Shown: positions 1-7,847, numbered from the stretch's first letter. The stretch is 64,000 nucleotides of DNA from Pseudoroseicyclus tamaricis (GCF_012070395.1 NZ_JAAFYS010000004.1:434001-498000); one strand, 5' to 3'. Translations and numbers: made by a program. The notes: a model not told the origin generated them from the sequence alone.

Positions 1-548
1 GAGGCTTCGGCGGCGAGCAGCGTCTCCACCGTGATCGCCTCCAGCCCCTTCACGAAGAGCGAGCGCACCATCTTGATGGCGGTCGCCTGCCCCGGCTCCG
101 CCCCGACGCTCCGCCAGTCGAAGCCGAGCTCCGTCAGTTCCGCCTCCGGCGCCGGGCCGGCGACGAGCACCGGTGTCGCATGGCCGCGCGGATGGACGGG
201 CGCCATGACGGCCATGTCGAGGTAGCTGGCCCCGCGCCCCTCCGCGAGAGCGCGGGAGGCGCGCTTGCGGACGGGGGAGACGGAATTGATGTCGATCACA
301 AGCTGCCCCGGGCGCAGATGCTCCGCCTGCCCCTCCAGCGCCGTCAGGCTGGCATCGGCGGTGACGGCGGAGATGAGCCAGTCGGCCTCCGCCAGCCCCT
401 CCGGCGCCACGGCCTCTACCCCCGCCGCCTCCGCTGCCGCCATCCGCTCCGCGCGCAGGTCGGTGGCCCGCATCTCCGCCCGCCCGGCGAGGGAGCGGGC
501 GAAGGCCTCGCCCGCTTCGCCGAAGCCGAGAAAACCGATGCGGATCAA
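1..548 (-). CDS. NAD(P)-binding oxidoreductase, 3-hydroxyisobutyrate/6-phosphogluconate dehydrogenase type (3' part missing)
   Basis: The reading frame runs off the left edge, so only the N-terminal ~182 residues are present. It opens with a Rossmann fold (MIRIGFLGFGEAGEAFARSL, GxGxxG-like) and contains a conserved stretch with DINSVSP and later IKMVRSLFVKGLEA, the pattern seen in 3-hydroxyisobutyrate dehydrogenase-like enzymes and the DUF1932-type phosphogluconate dehydrogenases. The start is a TTG at 548, only 8 bases after the stop of the TRAP permease gene, so it is probably the last gene of that transcript. The substrate is unknown; the setting suggests a 2-hydroxyacid or similar intermediate handled together with the TRAP cargo. 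Confidence 0.85.
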   Translation of the reverse strand, partial: MIRIGFLGFGEAGEAFARSLAGRAEMRATDLRAERMAAAEAAGVEAVAPEGLAEADWLISAVTADASLTALEGQAEHLRPGQLVIDINSVSPVRKRASRALAEGRGASYLDMAVMAPVHPRGHATPVLVAGPAPEAELTELGFDWRSVGAEPGQATAIKMVRSLFVKGLEAITVETLLAAEA

Positions 549-555
549 GGGTGCC

Positions 556-1860
556 TCACTGGATCATCGTGGTCGGGAGGATCAGCGCGATCTGCGGGAA
601 GGCGATGATCAGCGCCGTGCAGACGAGCATCGCCAGCCAGAAGGGCATCACCCCGCGGAAGATCGTCCCCAAGGGGACCTTGGGCGCGACGGACTTCACG
701 ATGAAGACGTTCACGCCCACCGGCGGCGAGATCAGCCCCATCTCCAGCACCAGCACCACCAGCACGCCGAAGAGGATCGGGTCGATCCCCAGGGCGGTGA
801 TGACGGGGAAGTAGATGGGCATCGTCAGCACCAGCATGGCGAAGCCCTCGAGGAAGCAGCCGAGGATGAGGTAGCTCAGCAGGATCAGGCCGAGCACCAC
901 CACCGGCGCCACGTCCAGCCCGCCGAGGAAAGTGCCCACCAGCGCCGGCACCTGGCTGAGGGCGAGGAACGGGTTGATGAGCGAGGCGGAGATGAGGATC
1001 AGCATCACCGTCGCCGTCGTCACCACGCTGTCCCGGCACGCGCGCCAGAGCGCGGCGAGGGAGAGCTTGCGCTCGATGATCCCGCCGAGGATCACGAGGC
1101 CCGCGCCGACCGCCGCCGCCTCCACCGGGGAGAAGATGCCCCCGTAGATGCCGCCGATGGTGAGCAGGATCACCAGCACGATGGGCCCGGCGCCAACCAT
1201 CTTGCGCGCCTTTTCCCGCCACGTGGTGTGCGGGCCGGCCGGGCCGAGGGCCGGCCAGATGGAGCAGAGGATGGTGATGGTGAGCACGAAGAGGCCGAGG
1301 AGCAGCAGCCCCGGCAGCACCCCGGCGAGGAACAGCCTCCCGATGCTCTCCTGCGCGAGGATGGCGTAGATCACGAAGCCGGTGGAGGGCGGGATGAGGA
1401 TGCCCAGCGTGCCCCCCGCCGCCACCGCGCCGGTCGAGAGCGAGGGCGCGTAGTTGAACCGGTCCATCTCCGCGAGGCTCACCTTGCCCATCGTCAGCGC
1501 CGAGGCGACGGAGGAGCCGGAGAGCGCCGCGAAGCCCCCGCAGCCGATGATGGTGGCGGAGGCGAGCCCGCCCCGCAGCTGCCCGATCACCGCGTAGGCG
1601 GCATCGTAGAGCCGGCGGGACATGCCCGTCTCGCCCGCCACGTTGCCCATGAGGATGAAGAGCGGAACCACGACCAGCTCGCTCTTGGAGGCCACGGTGA
1701 AGGCCTCGGTGGAGAGGGTGGAGAGCGCGGCGTTCCACGAGTTCAGCACCCAGACGCCGACGAAGCCGACCACCGCCAGCGCGATGGCGACGGGGATCCG
1801 CAGGATCAGCAGCACGAAGAGGACGAGGATGCCGAGCAGGCCGATCAGTTCGGGGCTCAT
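556..1860 (-). CDS. dctM: TRAP transporter large permease (DctM/TRAP-type)
   Basis: A 434-residue, very hydrophobic protein with the roughly 12 membrane segments expected of the large TRAP permease. It forms the ion-coupled channel of a tripartite ATP-independent periplasmic importer in the inner membrane. Characteristic stretches include the N-terminal SPELIGLLGILVLFVLLILR, LFILMGNVAGETGMSRR and GTLGILIPPSTGFVIYA, typical of the DctM family. The ATG overlaps the stop of the small permease gene by 4 bases, showing translational coupling. The order on this strand is binding protein, small permease, large permease. The substrate cannot be read from the permease. Confidence 0.95.
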   Translation of the reverse strand: MSPELIGLLGILVLFVLLILRIPVAIALAVVGFVGVWVLNSWNAALSTLSTEAFTVASKSELVVVPLFILMGNVAGETGMSRRLYDAAYAVIGQLRGGLASATIIGCGGFAALSGSSVASALTMGKVSLAEMDRFNYAPSLSTGAVAAGGTLGILIPPSTGFVIYAILAQESIGRLFLAGVLPGLLLLGLFVLTITILCSIWPALGPAGPHTTWREKARKMVGAGPIVLVILLTIGGIYGGIFSPVEAAAVGAGLVILGGIIERKLSLAALWRACRDSVVTTATVMLILISASLINPFLALSQVPALVGTFLGGLDVAPVVVLGLILLSYLILGCFLEGFAMLVLTMPIYFPVITALGIDPILFGVLVVLVLEMGLISPPVGVNVFIVKSVAPKVPLGTIFRGVMPFWLAMLVCTALIIAFPQIALILPTTMIQ

Positions 1861-2384
1861 TCAGAGGCTCCGGGCGTCGCGCCGTCTCTCTCGTGGCCGG
1901 GGCGTGGCCCGCCGAGCGAGAGCTCCACCACGCGCAGCGCCATGCCGAGCGCGGTGATGATCGAGAAGGCGGCGATGGCCCACTGGAAGTACCATTTGGG
2001 AAGGTCGATGATATTGGTCTTGAGGTTCAGCATCTGGCTGAGCTGCGAGGAATCCCACATCGTCCAGGCGATGCCGCCGAAGAAGACGGCGCCCAGCAGC
2101 GCCCCGATGATATCGGCGGCGCGGTTGAGCCCCTCGGGGAAGTTCCGCTCGAAGATGTCGACGGAGACATGCCCGCCGACCCGGTCGCACAGCGCCATGC
2201 CGCCGAAGACGAGCACGGCCAGCCCCATCGTGGATACATCCTGAGCGCCGGTGAGGGGGGCGCCGAAATAGCGCCCCACCACATCCACGAGGATCACCAG
2301 CGCCACCACGATCAGGGCAATCGCCCCGATCACGGCGGCAAGGTTGATCAGCCCGTCCGCAATCCGTCGCAGCGTGACGAGCAT
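1857..2384 (-). CDS. dctQ: TRAP transporter small permease (DctQ-type)
   Basis: A 175-residue protein with four predicted membrane helices, including residues 14-36 (LINLAAVIGAIALIVVALVI) and a C-terminal pair (WYFQWAIAAFSIITALGMAL). This is the expected size and topology of the small TRAP permease, which scaffolds the large subunit. The pattern FGGMALCDRVGGHVSVDIF is typical of the family. It lies 7 bases after the binding-protein gene and overlaps dctM by 4 bases, so the three genes form one transport operon. Confidence 0.93.
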   Translation of the reverse strand: MLVTLRRIADGLINLAAVIGAIALIVVALVILVDVVGRYFGAPLTGAQDVSTMGLAVLVFGGMALCDRVGGHVSVDIFERNFPEGLNRAADIIGALLGAVFFGGIAWTMWDSSQLSQMLNLKTNIIDLPKWYFQWAIAAFSIITALGMALRVVELSLGGPRPGHERDGATPGASE

Positions 2385-2391
2385 CGCGGCG

Positions 2392-3372
2392 TCACTCGCC
2401 TTCCATGACCGCGAGGATATCCTCGGCGCCCAGGTCGTTCACGACGGTCTGCGTGACCGGGATCGTCAGCTCGCCGAAGGCCTCGGCCTCGGCATCCGTC
2501 AGCTCGATGATCGTGTTGTCACCGGTCGCGGCGATGCTTTCCAGCACGCGGTCGGTGGTGGCGTACCAGCCTTCCTCGGCACTCTGGCTCAGGCTGCGGC
2601 CCGAGTTCTCGTCGATGGCGGCCTGCATCTCGGGCGACAGCCCGTCATACACGCCCTGGTTCATCACGAGGTAGAAGGTGATGCGGCCGAGCGGCACGTT
2701 CGTCGTGTAGGAATTGGCTACCTCGTCGAGGCGGAAGTCGCCGATCGCCGAGGCGCCGGTGACGATGCCGTCGATCAGGCCGGTGTCGAGCGCGTTGTAC
2801 ATCTCGCCCGCGGGCATCTGCACGGGAATACCGCCCAGCGTTTCGATCAGGTCGGCGGCGACGGAGCCGGAGACGCGGATCTTCAGGCCTTCCACATCGG
2901 CGGGCGTGCGGATGTCATGGTCCTTCATGATGAAGACGTTGGGCTCCGACGTCCAAAGCGCGAGCGGCTTGGTCTGCGGATATTCCTCCATCAGGTAGCC
3001 GGCGTCGATGGCATCCCAGATCGCCTCGTAGCCGGGGCGGTCCTCGGTGACGACACCGGGCAGCTCGGCGATCATCGTGCGGGGGAACTGGCTGGAGGTG
3101 TAGCCCTGCAGGCCCCAGACGATATCGGCCACGCCCTGCACCACTCGCACGTATTGCTCCAGCGGGCCGGCGCCCAGCTCACCGCCGGGATAGACGTCGA
3201 TGGTCAGCTCTCCGCCCGTTGCCTCTTCGACGCCGTTCTTGAGCGGCTCGACGGTGGAGGCGGTGAGCGTGTGCTGCGGCGGCACCCAGTGGGCGAGCTT
3301 CAGCGTTTCGGCCGCGGCGGGGGCGGCCAGCGCGGCCACGGCTGTGGCGGCGGCGATTGTCTTCAAGAACAT
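2392..3372 (-). CDS. dctP: TRAP transporter periplasmic substrate-binding protein (DctP-type)
   Basis: A 326-residue solute-binding protein. I start it at the ATG at 3372, which gives a clean signal peptide (MFLKTIAAATAVAALAAPAA, cleavage near AAA-ETLKLAHW); the open frame continues upstream without a sensible N-terminus. The mature protein begins with the LKLAHWVPPQHT pattern of DctP proteins and contains GLKIRVSG and PVQMPAGEMYNALDTGLIDG, the conserved ligand-binding/hinge region including the arginine that usually pairs with a substrate carboxylate. An organic-acid ligand is therefore likely. The next-door O-demethylase suggests an aromatic acid, but that is inference. Confidence 0.93.
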   Translation of the reverse strand: MFLKTIAAATAVAALAAPAAAETLKLAHWVPPQHTLTASTVEPLKNGVEEATGGELTIDVYPGGELGAGPLEQYVRVVQGVADIVWGLQGYTSSQFPRTMIAELPGVVTEDRPGYEAIWDAIDAGYLMEEYPQTKPLALWTSEPNVFIMKDHDIRTPADVEGLKIRVSGSVAADLIETLGGIPVQMPAGEMYNALDTGLIDGIVTGASAIGDFRLDEVANSYTTNVPLGRITFYLVMNQGVYDGLSPEMQAAIDENSGRSLSQSAEEGWYATTDRVLESIAATGDNTIIELTDAEAEAFGELTIPVTQTVVNDLGAEDILAVMEGE

Positions 3373-3422
3373 GGCATTCCTCCCTGTATGTCTCGCCCGC
3401 ACCTCCTCCAAGCTGCGGGGTC

Positions 3423-3437
3423 GCCTCATCATGAGGC
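3423..3437. promoter_or_regulatory. Short palindrome upstream of dctP
   Basis: A perfect inverted repeat, GCCTCAT-C-ATGAGGC, centred about 58 bases upstream of the dctP ATG in the 124-base gap between the demethylase stop and dctP. It has the size of a small operator half-site pair, or it may form a weak hairpin. It is not the GntR palindrome found elsewhere in this locus, so dctP may have its own control. Function is inferred from position only. Confidence 0.3.
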
Positions 3438-3496
3438 ATTCCGGGGCGAAAGCAATGATCTGCCCTCGCCCCGGACACTGGCTTAAGTGAAACGGC

Positions 3497-4906
3497 TCAC
3501 TTGCGGCTGCGCCAGCTGTCGGCGTAGTTCGTCCGCGCTTCGGCCGAGTAGGGCGTCGGCGAGACCCGCACGCGGATGTCCGTCTGCTTGTGCTCTTCGG
3601 TGGAGGTCTTGCCGGTCTTCTCCGGCTCACCCCACTTCATCGTCAGCACGTCGCCCTCCTGCACATCCATGCCCACGACGCCGAGCGAGAGCACGCAGCG
3701 CTCGTTGAAGCTGTAGCCGTTGAACATGGACATGCCGACCATGTCGCCCGCCTCGTTGAGCACCATGTCGGCGCTGGTCGAGGCGTAGTTCGGCTGCGGG
3801 AAGTCGATCCACTTGTAGGGCGTGCCCTGCTCGAAGGCGGAGGCGATGACCTTCAGCACGTCGTCGCGGTTCCACTCGAAGGTGACCTTCTTGCGCTTCG
3901 GGCCCTCCTCCTTGATCTTCTTCAGCGCGTCCTTGCCGATGAAGTCGTCCTTCTTCCAGCCGATGTAGAAGTCGTAGCCGAGCTCGAAGGGGTTCACGTA
4001 GTAGTCTTCGATATTGTCGGAGACGAAGGAGCCACCGATGGCGCCGCCGGCCTCGTAGGCATCGGCGCCCAGCCACTGGCGATACTCTTCCAGCATGCCG
4101 TCGCCGGTGTAGATCGCCGGCAGCGGGCTCGGGATCCAGCCCGATTCCAGCGTGTTGGTCGAGTAGGCGCGGCTGCCGCACTGCACCAGATCGACGCCGG
4201 CATCCTTCGCCGCCTGCATGATCGCACTGTGCACGTAATGCTTGTCGGCATAGGGGCCCCAGATCTCCAGGCCCGGCGCGCCGGACATGCCGTGACGCAG
4301 CGCCTGCACCTTCTTGCCGCCCACGTTGATCCAGTCGACGTGGAAGAACTTGATGTCGGGGATCGGCCCGCCGTTCATCTTCTCGAAGATCTTCGGCGCG
4401 TCGGGGCCCTGGATCTGGTAGCGGTAATGGGTGCGCAGCACGCGCTCGCCCTCGGGCCGGCTGGGGGAGCGGGGGTCGTGCTTGATGCGCACGTTCCACT
4501 TGCCGTAGGCGGCGCAGAACTGCAGCCAGTTGGAGGTCGGCGCGCGGCCGACGAGGATGTACTTCTGCTCGTGCTCGCGGAAGATGATGTGGTCGCCGAT
4601 GACGTTGCCGGCCGGCGTCACGGGCACGAAGTGCTTGGCGCGGTTGAGATCGAAGTTCGAGAACGAGTTGATGCCGTGGTAGGAGAGGAACTCCGTCGCC
4701 TGCGGCCCCTCGACGATCAACTCGTCCATGTGGTGCGACTGGTCGAAGAGCACCGCGCTGTCGCGCCAGGCCCGTTGCTCGTCGCGCCAGTTGACGAACT
4801 CGGGGGCAACGACCGGGTAGACATACATGCCGATCTTGCTGTTGCGCAGCACGTCGACGGGGTTGCCGGCTTTGTCGATCACGTCTTGCAGCGATGTGGC
4901 GGCCAT
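3497..4906 (-). CDS. ligM: Tetrahydrofolate-dependent aromatic O-demethylase, LigM/DesA-like (aminomethyltransferase/GcvT family)
   Basis: A 469-residue GcvT-fold protein. Conserved stretches AVLFDQSHHMDELIVEG, FVPVTPAGNVIGDHIIF, YILVGRAPTSNWL, LRHGMSGAPGLEIWGPYA and LESGWIPSPLPAIYTGD, plus the total length, fit the vanillate/3-O-methylgallate O-demethylases (LigM, ~471 aa) better than the shorter DMSP demethylase DmdA. Such enzymes move a methyl group from a methoxyarene to tetrahydrofolate in the cytoplasm. The ATG at 4906 is chosen because GGAGGAGG sits 6-7 bases upstream; an earlier ATG at 4948 lacks a ribosome site. A 12-bp palindrome at 4928-4939 lies directly upstream. The exact substrate (vanillate, syringate or another methyl donor) is not proven. 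Confidence 0.85.
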   Translation of the reverse strand: MAATSLQDVIDKAGNPVDVLRNSKIGMYVYPVVAPEFVNWRDEQRAWRDSAVLFDQSHHMDELIVEGPQATEFLSYHGINSFSNFDLNRAKHFVPVTPAGNVIGDHIIFREHEQKYILVGRAPTSNWLQFCAAYGKWNVRIKHDPRSPSRPEGERVLRTHYRYQIQGPDAPKIFEKMNGGPIPDIKFFHVDWINVGGKKVQALRHGMSGAPGLEIWGPYADKHYVHSAIMQAAKDAGVDLVQCGSRAYSTNTLESGWIPSPLPAIYTGDGMLEEYRQWLGADAYEAGGAIGGSFVSDNIEDYYVNPFELGYDFYIGWKKDDFIGKDALKKIKEEGPKRKKVTFEWNRDDVLKVIASAFEQGTPYKWIDFPQPNYASTSADMVLNEAGDMVGMSMFNGYSFNERCVLSLGVVGMDVQEGDVLTMKWGEPEKTGKTSTEEHKQTDIRVRVSPTPYSAEARTNYADSWRSRK

Positions 4907-4927
4907 GGATTCCTCCTCCCAAGGATA

Positions 4928-4939
4928 AATGTATACATT
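4928..4939. promoter_or_regulatory. Likely GntR operator in front of the O-demethylase gene
   Basis: The perfect palindrome AATGTATACATT lies 22-33 bases upstream of the demethylase ATG, close to where the promoter or transcription start should be. The identical 12-mer occurs once more, in front of the adjacent gntR gene (5756-5767). FadR/FCD-type GntR regulators typically bind short palindromes of the form TNGTNNNACNA, or TGTATACA-like cores. A repressor released by the pathway substrate is the simplest reading. Confidence 0.7.
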
Positions 4940-5006
4940 CGCCGTCATTGCTGGCCTGATTCCGGCCCTGTGGCAAGAGCGCTTTCTCGCCGCGCCGCAG
5001 CGCCCG

Positions 5007-5738
5007 TCAGTCGATGACGAGCGCGAGGGCGGGGGAGATGGGGGCGCCCGGGGCCTTGGTGCGGATCAGGTGATCGAGGTTGCGCCGCGCGAGGCGGGCA
5101 TGTTCGCGGGCGATGGCCTCCGCCCGCGCGCCCTCCCGCGCCGAGATCGCCTCCACCAGCGCCCGGTGCTGCGCCTGGGCATAGAAGAGCGAATGCTCGA
5201 AGGCGGCGTGGGCCGCCTCGTCGGGCAGGAAGGCGGAGGGCGAGGCGAAGGGCAGCGTCTTGGTGCGCTGCAGCTCGCGCGCGATGATCTCGCTGCCCGG
5301 CAGGTGCTGGAGCGCGTCGTGAAAGGCGCCGTTGAGCCCCGCGTAGCGCTCGAAGGCGACGGCGCGGCCGGCGCCGAAGCAGCCCTCGAGCGTCTCCAGC
5401 AGCGCCCGCATCTCGGCCAGCCGCGCCTCCGGCACGCCCCGCTCCGCCGCCAGCCGCGCCGCCGTCCCCTCCAGCACGCCGCGCAGCTCGATGGCGTCGA
5501 TCACGTCGGCCACCGTGAAGGCGCGGACGAGAAAGCCGCCGCCGCGCGCCCGCTCCAGCAGCCCCTCCTCGGCGAGGCGGGACATGGCGGCGCGGAGGGG
5601 GGTGCGGGAGATGCGCATCTCCTCCGCCAGCGGCACCTCGAAGAGCCGGGTGCCCCCCGGCAGCACGCCGCCGAGGATGCGCTCGCGCAGCGTCAGCAGC
5701 GCCCGCCCCTCCTGATTGTCCTTCGCCCGCGGCGCCAT
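5007..5738 (-). CDS. GntR-family transcriptional regulator, FCD (FadR/VanR) subfamily
   Basis: A 243-residue regulator with an N-terminal winged helix (residues ~10-75: LTLRERILGGVLPGGTRLFEVPLAEEMRISRTPLRAAMSRLAEEGLL) and an alpha-helical FCD effector domain (~90-220) with the usual Asp/His positions for a metal and carboxylate ligand. The ATG at 5738 has GGAGGGGG just upstream. The gene is on the same strand as, and upstream of, the demethylase. The shared AATGTATACATT palindrome in front of both genes points to autoregulation and control of the demethylase. VanR-type control of vanillate genes is a close parallel. Confidence 0.92.
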   Translation of the reverse strand: MAPRAKDNQEGRALLTLRERILGGVLPGGTRLFEVPLAEEMRISRTPLRAAMSRLAEEGLLERARGGGFLVRAFTVADVIDAIELRGVLEGTAARLAAERGVPEARLAEMRALLETLEGCFGAGRAVAFERYAGLNGAFHDALQHLPGSEIIARELQRTKTLPFASPSAFLPDEAAHAAFEHSLFYAQAQHRALVEAISAREGARAEAIAREHARLARRNLDHLIRTKAPGAPISPALALVID

Positions 5739-5755
5739 CGCTCCCCCTCCGCCTG

Positions 5756-5767
5756 AATGTATACATT
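5756..5767. promoter_or_regulatory. Likely GntR operator in front of gntR (autoregulation)
   Basis: Second copy of AATGTATACATT, located 18-29 bases upstream of the gntR ATG. It is identical over all 12 bases to the site at 4928-4939 and in the same relation to its gene, supporting one regulator binding both. Confidence 0.7.
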
Positions 5768-5895
5768 ACCGCCCCCGCCGCGTCCGGCAAGCCCTCGCCG
5801 CCGTGCTCTTCCGGCGCCCTCCTTACGCCACCGTCCCAGCACGGCCGGGGGCCGCCTCCGGCCGGGGCCGGGCCTCCCGCGGCGCCCGCACAGGC

Positions 5896-5928
5896 CGTGC
5901 ACAGCGCGTGCACCGGGCGTGCACCGCG
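5896..5928. repeat. Three tandem 11-bp repeats of CGTGCAC
   Basis: The heptamer CGTGCAC starts at 5896, 5907 and 5918, each followed by four G/C-rich bases, giving exactly one helical turn per repeat. The inner GTGCAC is itself palindromic. Such phasing is common at sites where a protein binds cooperatively to one face of the DNA. It lies ~150 bases upstream of rnd and ~150 bases upstream of gntR on the other strand, so either gene could be the target. Confidence 0.6.
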
Positions 5929-5950
5929 AAACCGGCGCCCCCGCCCCTCC

Positions 5951-5994
5951 TCGCTTTTCTCGAAATATCCCGGGGGTGCGGGGGCTGGCCCCCG
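5951..5994 (-). repeat. GC-rich hairpin intergenic repeat, copy 1
   Basis: Read on the minus strand it carries a stem GCGGGGG/CCCCCGC followed by ACCCCCGGGATATTTCGAGAA. Two similar elements are at 35671-35732 and 45716-45768. The plan of a CCCCC hairpin followed by CCCCCGAGRDATTT and an A-rich tail is one I associate with Rhodobacteraceae intergenic repeats, probably factor-independent terminators or structured transcript ends. Confidence 0.5.
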
Positions 5995-6078
5995 CTCCTG
6001 CCCTCTCCTCCCCGCCCCGCCGGAGTGGACAGCGCCCCCACCGCCCCTTACATCCGCGCGCAAGCAAGGAGGCGCCCC

Positions 6079-6690
6079 ATGGCCAACCATCTCTACCAGC
6101 GTGACCTGCCGGACGGGCTGGACCTCGGCCCTGTCGTGGCCATCGATTGCGAGACCATGGGCCTCATCCCGCATCGCGACCGGCTCTGCCTGATCCAGAT
6201 GTCGGGCGGCGACGGGGAGTGCCATCTGATACAGGTCGCCCCCGGCCAGAGCGAGGCGCCGAACCTCAGTCGCCTGCTGGAGGATCCGGCGGTGCTGAAG
6301 CTCTTCCATTTCGGCCGCTTCGACATCGCGGTGATGGAACATGCCTTCGGCGCCCTCGCGGCGCCCGTCTACTGCACGAAGATCGCCAGCAAGCTGGTGA
6401 GGACCTTCACCGACCGGCACGGGCTGAAGGTGCTGCTGCAGGAGATGCTGGGCGTCGACATCTCCAAGCACCAGCAGCAGAGCGACTGGGGCGCGCCGGA
6501 GCTGACGGAGGCGCAGCTCGATTACGCGGCCTCCGACGTCCTCCACCTGCACCGCCTGAAGGCGGAGCTGGACAGGATGCTCGCCCGCGAGGGGCGGACG
6601 GAGCTGGCGCAGGCGGCGTTCGACTTCCTGCCCACGCGGGCGAAGCTCGACCTCGCCGGCTGGCCCGACACCGACATCTTCGCCCACTAG
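6079..6690 (+). CDS. rnd: Ribonuclease D-like 3'-5' exonuclease (DEDD)
   Basis: A 203-residue protein consisting only of the DEDD exonuclease domain, shorter than full RNase D (~375 aa) because the HRDC domains are missing, as is common in alphaproteobacteria. The metal ligands are visible: VAIDCETMGL (Exo I, D and E), LKLFHFGRFDIAVM (Exo II), and a C-terminal LDYAASDVLHL (Exo III, Y..D). It should trim RNA 3' ends in the cytoplasm. The ATG at 6079 follows AAGGAGG at 6066-6072. It ends 4 bases before lptC and may be co-transcribed with the lpt genes. Confidence 0.92.
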   Translation: MANHLYQRDLPDGLDLGPVVAIDCETMGLIPHRDRLCLIQMSGGDGECHLIQVAPGQSEAPNLSRLLEDPAVLKLFHFGRFDIAVMEHAFGALAAPVYCTKIASKLVRTFTDRHGLKVLLQEMLGVDISKHQQQSDWGAPELTEAQLDYAASDVLHLHRLKAELDRMLAREGRTELAQAAFDFLPTRAKLDLAGWPDTDIFAH

Positions 6691-6694
6691 GGCC

Positions 6695-7348
6695 GTGGCG
6701 CGCCGCCCCATACGGCCGGCGGCGGACAACCCCTATTCCGTCTTCGTCTCGTGGTCGAAGATCGTCCTGCCACTGATCGCGCTCGGCCTGCTCTCGACGC
6801 TCTTTCTCTTCACCCGGAGGGAGGAGCCGGTCTCCGTGCCCGTCGCCGAGCTGGAAGAGATCGCGCGCGAGCAGCGGCTGGCCAACCCCTCCTACGCCGG
6901 CGTGGCCACCGACGGCTCGGCCATCGCCATCGCGGCGGAGGAGATCAGCCCCGACGGGGAGGAGCGCTTCGCCATCCTGCGCCCGCGCGCCCAGATCGAC
7001 GCGGCGGACGGCACCGGCATGCGCATCTCCGCCGGCGCCGGGACGCTGGACGTGCCGGGCAACAGCGCCGAGCTGCGGGGCCTCGCCCGGCTCGTCACCA
7101 CCAATGGCTACGCGATGGAGACGGAGGGGGTGACGGCGGACCTCGCCTCCGGCCGCGTCGAATCGACCGGGCGGCTGGCGGTGCGGGCGCCGTTCGGAGA
7201 GCTGGAGGCGGGCAGGATGGCCTATGGCGGAACGGATGCCGGCAAACTGATCTTCTCTGAAGGGGTGCGGCTGCTATATGACCCCCCGGATGATGCGGCG
7301 GCGCCCGCAGACCCCGCGCCGCAGACCGCCGCGCCCGAGGAGGAGTAG
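6695..7348 (+). CDS. lptC: LPS export protein LptC
   Basis: A 217-residue protein with one N-terminal membrane anchor (about residues 22-40, IVLPLIALGLLSTLFLF) and a periplasmic OstA-like beta domain. LptC links the inner-membrane LptB2FG ABC exporter to periplasmic LptA during lipopolysaccharide transport. The start is a GTG at 6695, four bases after the rnd stop. The C-terminus is Ala/Pro/Glu rich and low in complexity. Family assignment rests on length, topology and the adjoining lptA and lptB. Confidence 0.9.
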   Translation: MARRPIRPAADNPYSVFVSWSKIVLPLIALGLLSTLFLFTRREEPVSVPVAELEEIAREQRLANPSYAGVATDGSAIAIAAEEISPDGEERFAILRPRAQIDAADGTGMRISAGAGTLDVPGNSAELRGLARLVTTNGYAMETEGVTADLASGRVESTGRLAVRAPFGELEAGRMAYGGTDAGKLIFSEGVRLLYDPPDDAAAPADPAPQTAAPEEE

Positions 7349-7355
7349 CCCCGCC

Positions 7356-7847
7356 ATGAGATCCACCCGCCTTGCCGCCATCCTGTGCCTCGCGCTTGCC
7401 GGCCCTGCCGCCGCGCAATCGAGCTTCGACCTCGGCCAGATCGACGTAGACCCCTCCGCGCAGGTGGAGGTGACCGCCGACAGCCTCGAGATCAGCCAGG
7501 AGGACGGGACGGCCGTCTTCTCCGGCAACGTCGTCGTCGGGCAGGGGGAGATGCGCATCTCCGCCGGCGAGGTGAGGGTGAATTACAGCGACGAGACCGG
7601 GGACATCACCCGGCTCGACCTGTCCGGCGGTGTCACCTTCGCCACGCCCACCGAGGCGGCGGAGGCGCAGGCGGCGGAGTATGACATCGGCTCCCAGCTG
7701 CTCACCCTCACCGGGGACGTGCTGCTCCAGCAGGGGCAGAGCGCCATCGGCGCCGAGCGCGCGGTGATCGACCTTGGCGCCGGCACCGCCCGGATGGAGG
7801 GGCAGGTGCGCACCGTGCTGGGGCAGACACCCGGCGGCGGCGAGTGA
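7356..7847 (+). CDS. lptA: LPS transport periplasmic protein LptA
   Basis: A 163-residue protein with a signal peptide (MRSTRLAAILCLALAGPAAA-QS) and an OstA/LptA beta-jellyroll repeat: VEVTADSLEISQEDGTAVFSG, then GEMRISAGEVRVNYS and LLTLTGDVLLQQGQ. LptA forms the periplasmic bridge carrying LPS to the outer membrane. I chose the ATG at 7356 because the frame upstream is Arg/Pro-rich out-of-frame lptC sequence. The stop overlaps the lptB ATG by 4 bases. Confidence 0.93.
   Translation: MRSTRLAAILCLALAGPAAAQSSFDLGQIDVDPSAQVEVTADSLEISQEDGTAVFSGNVVVGQGEMRISAGEVRVNYSDETGDITRLDLSGGVTFATPTEAAEAQAAEYDIGSQLLTLTGDVLLQQGQSAIGAERAVIDLGAGTARMEGQVRTVLGQTPGGGE

Larger units (their letters stand above)
5768..6078. 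other. 311-base intergenic region between gntR and rnd
   Basis: No gene is visible here. It contains three tandem 11-base copies of CGTGCAC(A/C)G(C/G)G at 5896-5928 and a GC-rich hairpin repeat at about 5951-5994 in minus orientation. A strong ribosome site (AAGGAGG, 6066-6072) for rnd is at the right end. Confidence 0.7.

Noticed and set aside
545-1738. Alternative minus-strand frame of 397 codons inside dctM
   Set aside because: It is an Arg/Gly/His-rich frame-shifted reading of dctM with no recognisable feature.
265-2244. Long plus-strand open frame of 659 codons opposite the TRAP genes
   Set aside because: Its product is rich in Arg/His/Asp/Glu with no domain and is the high-GC antisense shadow of dctM and dctQ, which have clear family motifs.
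3590-5017. 475-codon plus-strand frame opposite the O-demethylase
   Set aside because: It is the antisense of a well-conserved GcvT-family protein; its composition is typical of GC-driven open frames.
5716-6078. Upstream extension of rnd to an ATG at 5716
   Set aside because: The extra 121 residues are Pro/Arg-rich and cross the GntR operator and hairpin repeat; the ATG at 6079 has the AAGGAGG site and the normal start.
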